Assembly (NCBI GenBank): GCA_002428415.1
Contig: DIWI01000010.1
Location: forward strand, 1 to 6,068
Direction: 5' to 3'
Source: Clostridiaceae bacterium UBA6110
Lineage (GTDB): Bacteria; Bacillota; Clostridia; Clostridiales; Clostridiaceae
Length of the DNA stretch: 6,068 nucleotides
Positions within the stretch are counted from its first letter, which is position 1, and each line of letters opens with the position of its first letter. Positions 5,619-6,068 of the stretch are shown here, piece after piece. The position numbers and the translations under genes are program-made. The notes beneath the pieces were generated by a model. It ran no database searches. It saw only the letters and a list, made by a program, of their open reading frames with translations, and was not told the origin of the DNA.

Positions 5619-5660
5619 GTCCTGCGGACACTGCAGGGACAGGCTCCAACGAAGGAGCTG
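5619..5660 (+). other. Two bulged hairpins in the leader of the last gene
   Basis: GTCCTGC (5619-5625) pairs with GCA (5633-5635) and GGAC (5637-5640), a 7-bp stem with bulged G5636 and loop GGACACT. Next, CA-GCTCC (5640-5647, bulged G5642) pairs with GGAGCTG (5654-5660) around AACGAA. The second ends eight bases before the GGAGG at 5669-5673. The stems compete for one base at 5640. They could influence message stability or translation, but no riboswitch class is recognised. Confidence 0.35.
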
Positions 5661-5677
5661 CAAACATCGGAGGAAGT

Positions 5678-6068
5678 ATGGCTTGCATTTACAATGAAAA
5701 AGTAGAGAGAAAAGGAACACCTTTGCTTCTCGGTCTCATAGCGCTGACACTGTCGCTTCTTGTAGCTTCATACCTGTCAAAGGCAGCAGGCGTTACGGGA
5801 ACGTACAGGCTTATAGTAGACACTGTGCTTGTATTAGGATTCCTGTACCTGATGTACAGTTCCTTTACTATGTCCAAGGAGTGCTACAGGTATTCCATAA
5901 TTGCTGATGACCTTCTGATACACAAGATGACAGGAGATAAGCCAGTTTTGGTGGAAAGAGTCAAGGTATCGGATATAAGGTACTTCGGTGAGGTTGGCAA
6001 GAATCCCGATGTTTCAAAAGTCAGAGGAAGTAATTACACATGTGAATTCATGAAGGGCAGGTATTGCC
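5678..6068 (+). CDS. Uncharacterised membrane protein, partial (3' end beyond the window)
   Basis: The frame is open from ATG 5678 to the window end, 130 codons so far. GGAGG at 5669-5673 lies four bases upstream and a good promoter lies further up. The product has a short basic N terminus (RKG), a membrane segment at about 15-33, a short loop, a second segment at about 45-62, then a soluble part. The pattern YSIIADDLLIHKM (71-83) followed by VKVSDIRYFGEV (95-106) looks like the beta strands of bacterial PH-like domains found after membrane pairs in several Firmicutes proteins; this is inference from strand pattern only. With two passes and no cleavable signal, both ends are probably cytoplasmic. 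A GTG frame from 5500 that overlaps this start in another frame is not credible. I do not recognise a named family, and the missing C terminus prevents a better call. Confidence 0.75.
   Translation, partial: MACIYNEKVERKGTPLLLGLIALTLSLLVASYLSKAAGVTGTYRLIVDTVLVLGFLYLMYSSFTMSKECYRYSIIADDLLIHKMTGDKPVLVERVKVSDIRYFGEVGKNPDVSKVRGSNYTCEFMKGRYC

Noticed and set aside
5500..5697. GTG-started ORF of 65 codons with a CxxC
   Set aside because: It runs across the predicted promoter and leader hairpins and overlaps the next gene's start in another frame; it has no ribosome site of quality.

Overview
The window looks like a chromosomal piece of a moderate-to-low-GC Gram-positive anaerobe, most likely of the Clostridia. 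The grounds are strong AGGAGG-type ribosome binding sites before most genes, heavy use of AGA/AGG for Arg and ATA for Ile, tRNA genes with encoded CCA ends, and a zinc-dependent phospholipase C-like gene of a type common in clostridial genomes. I cannot name a species. No CRISPR array, transposase, phage gene or recognisable defence system is present.

Layout. Positions 1-110 hold no convincing gene but contain three consecutive hairpins. They are followed by a tRNA-Phe(GAA) / tRNA-Cys(GCA) pair one base apart and a strong intrinsic terminator (to 302). A plus-strand group follows: a MalY/PatB-type PLP-dependent C-S lyase or aminotransferase (389-1579), a divergent CutC-family TIM-barrel protein (1604-2290, 24 bases downstream, clearly an operon), and a zinc-dependent phospholipase C-family protein (2370-2951). 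The stop codon of this third gene lies inside the loop of a palindromic hairpin. A second, nearly identical copy of that hairpin lies 348 bp further on. Between the two copies is a 78-codon ORF (3023-3259). Behind the second copy is a 312-residue membrane protein with a four-cysteine zinc-ribbon-like motif (3378-4316), closed by a perfect 11-bp stem terminator.

The minus strand then carries a CorA-family divalent cation transporter (4354-5298), with a good promoter and a start 21 bases inside the longest ORF. A 379-base divergent intergenic region (5299-5677) holds both outward promoters, an inverted repeat and a leader with two small hairpins. A new plus-strand membrane protein (5678 onward) runs off the window end.

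How the genes relate. MalY and CutC are probably co-transcribed, and the phospholipase-like gene may read through from them. CorA is independent and convergent with the zinc-ribbon membrane protein. I see no pathway uniting all the genes.

The most interesting signal is the 2933-3316 segment. The small ORF is recognisably an internally deleted, decaying copy of the membrane protein just downstream. The two hairpins flanking it differ only at stem or bulge positions, with compensatory changes that keep the pairing. I found no complete undescribed system; the zinc-ribbon membrane protein with its vestigial twin is the best candidate for something uncharacterised.
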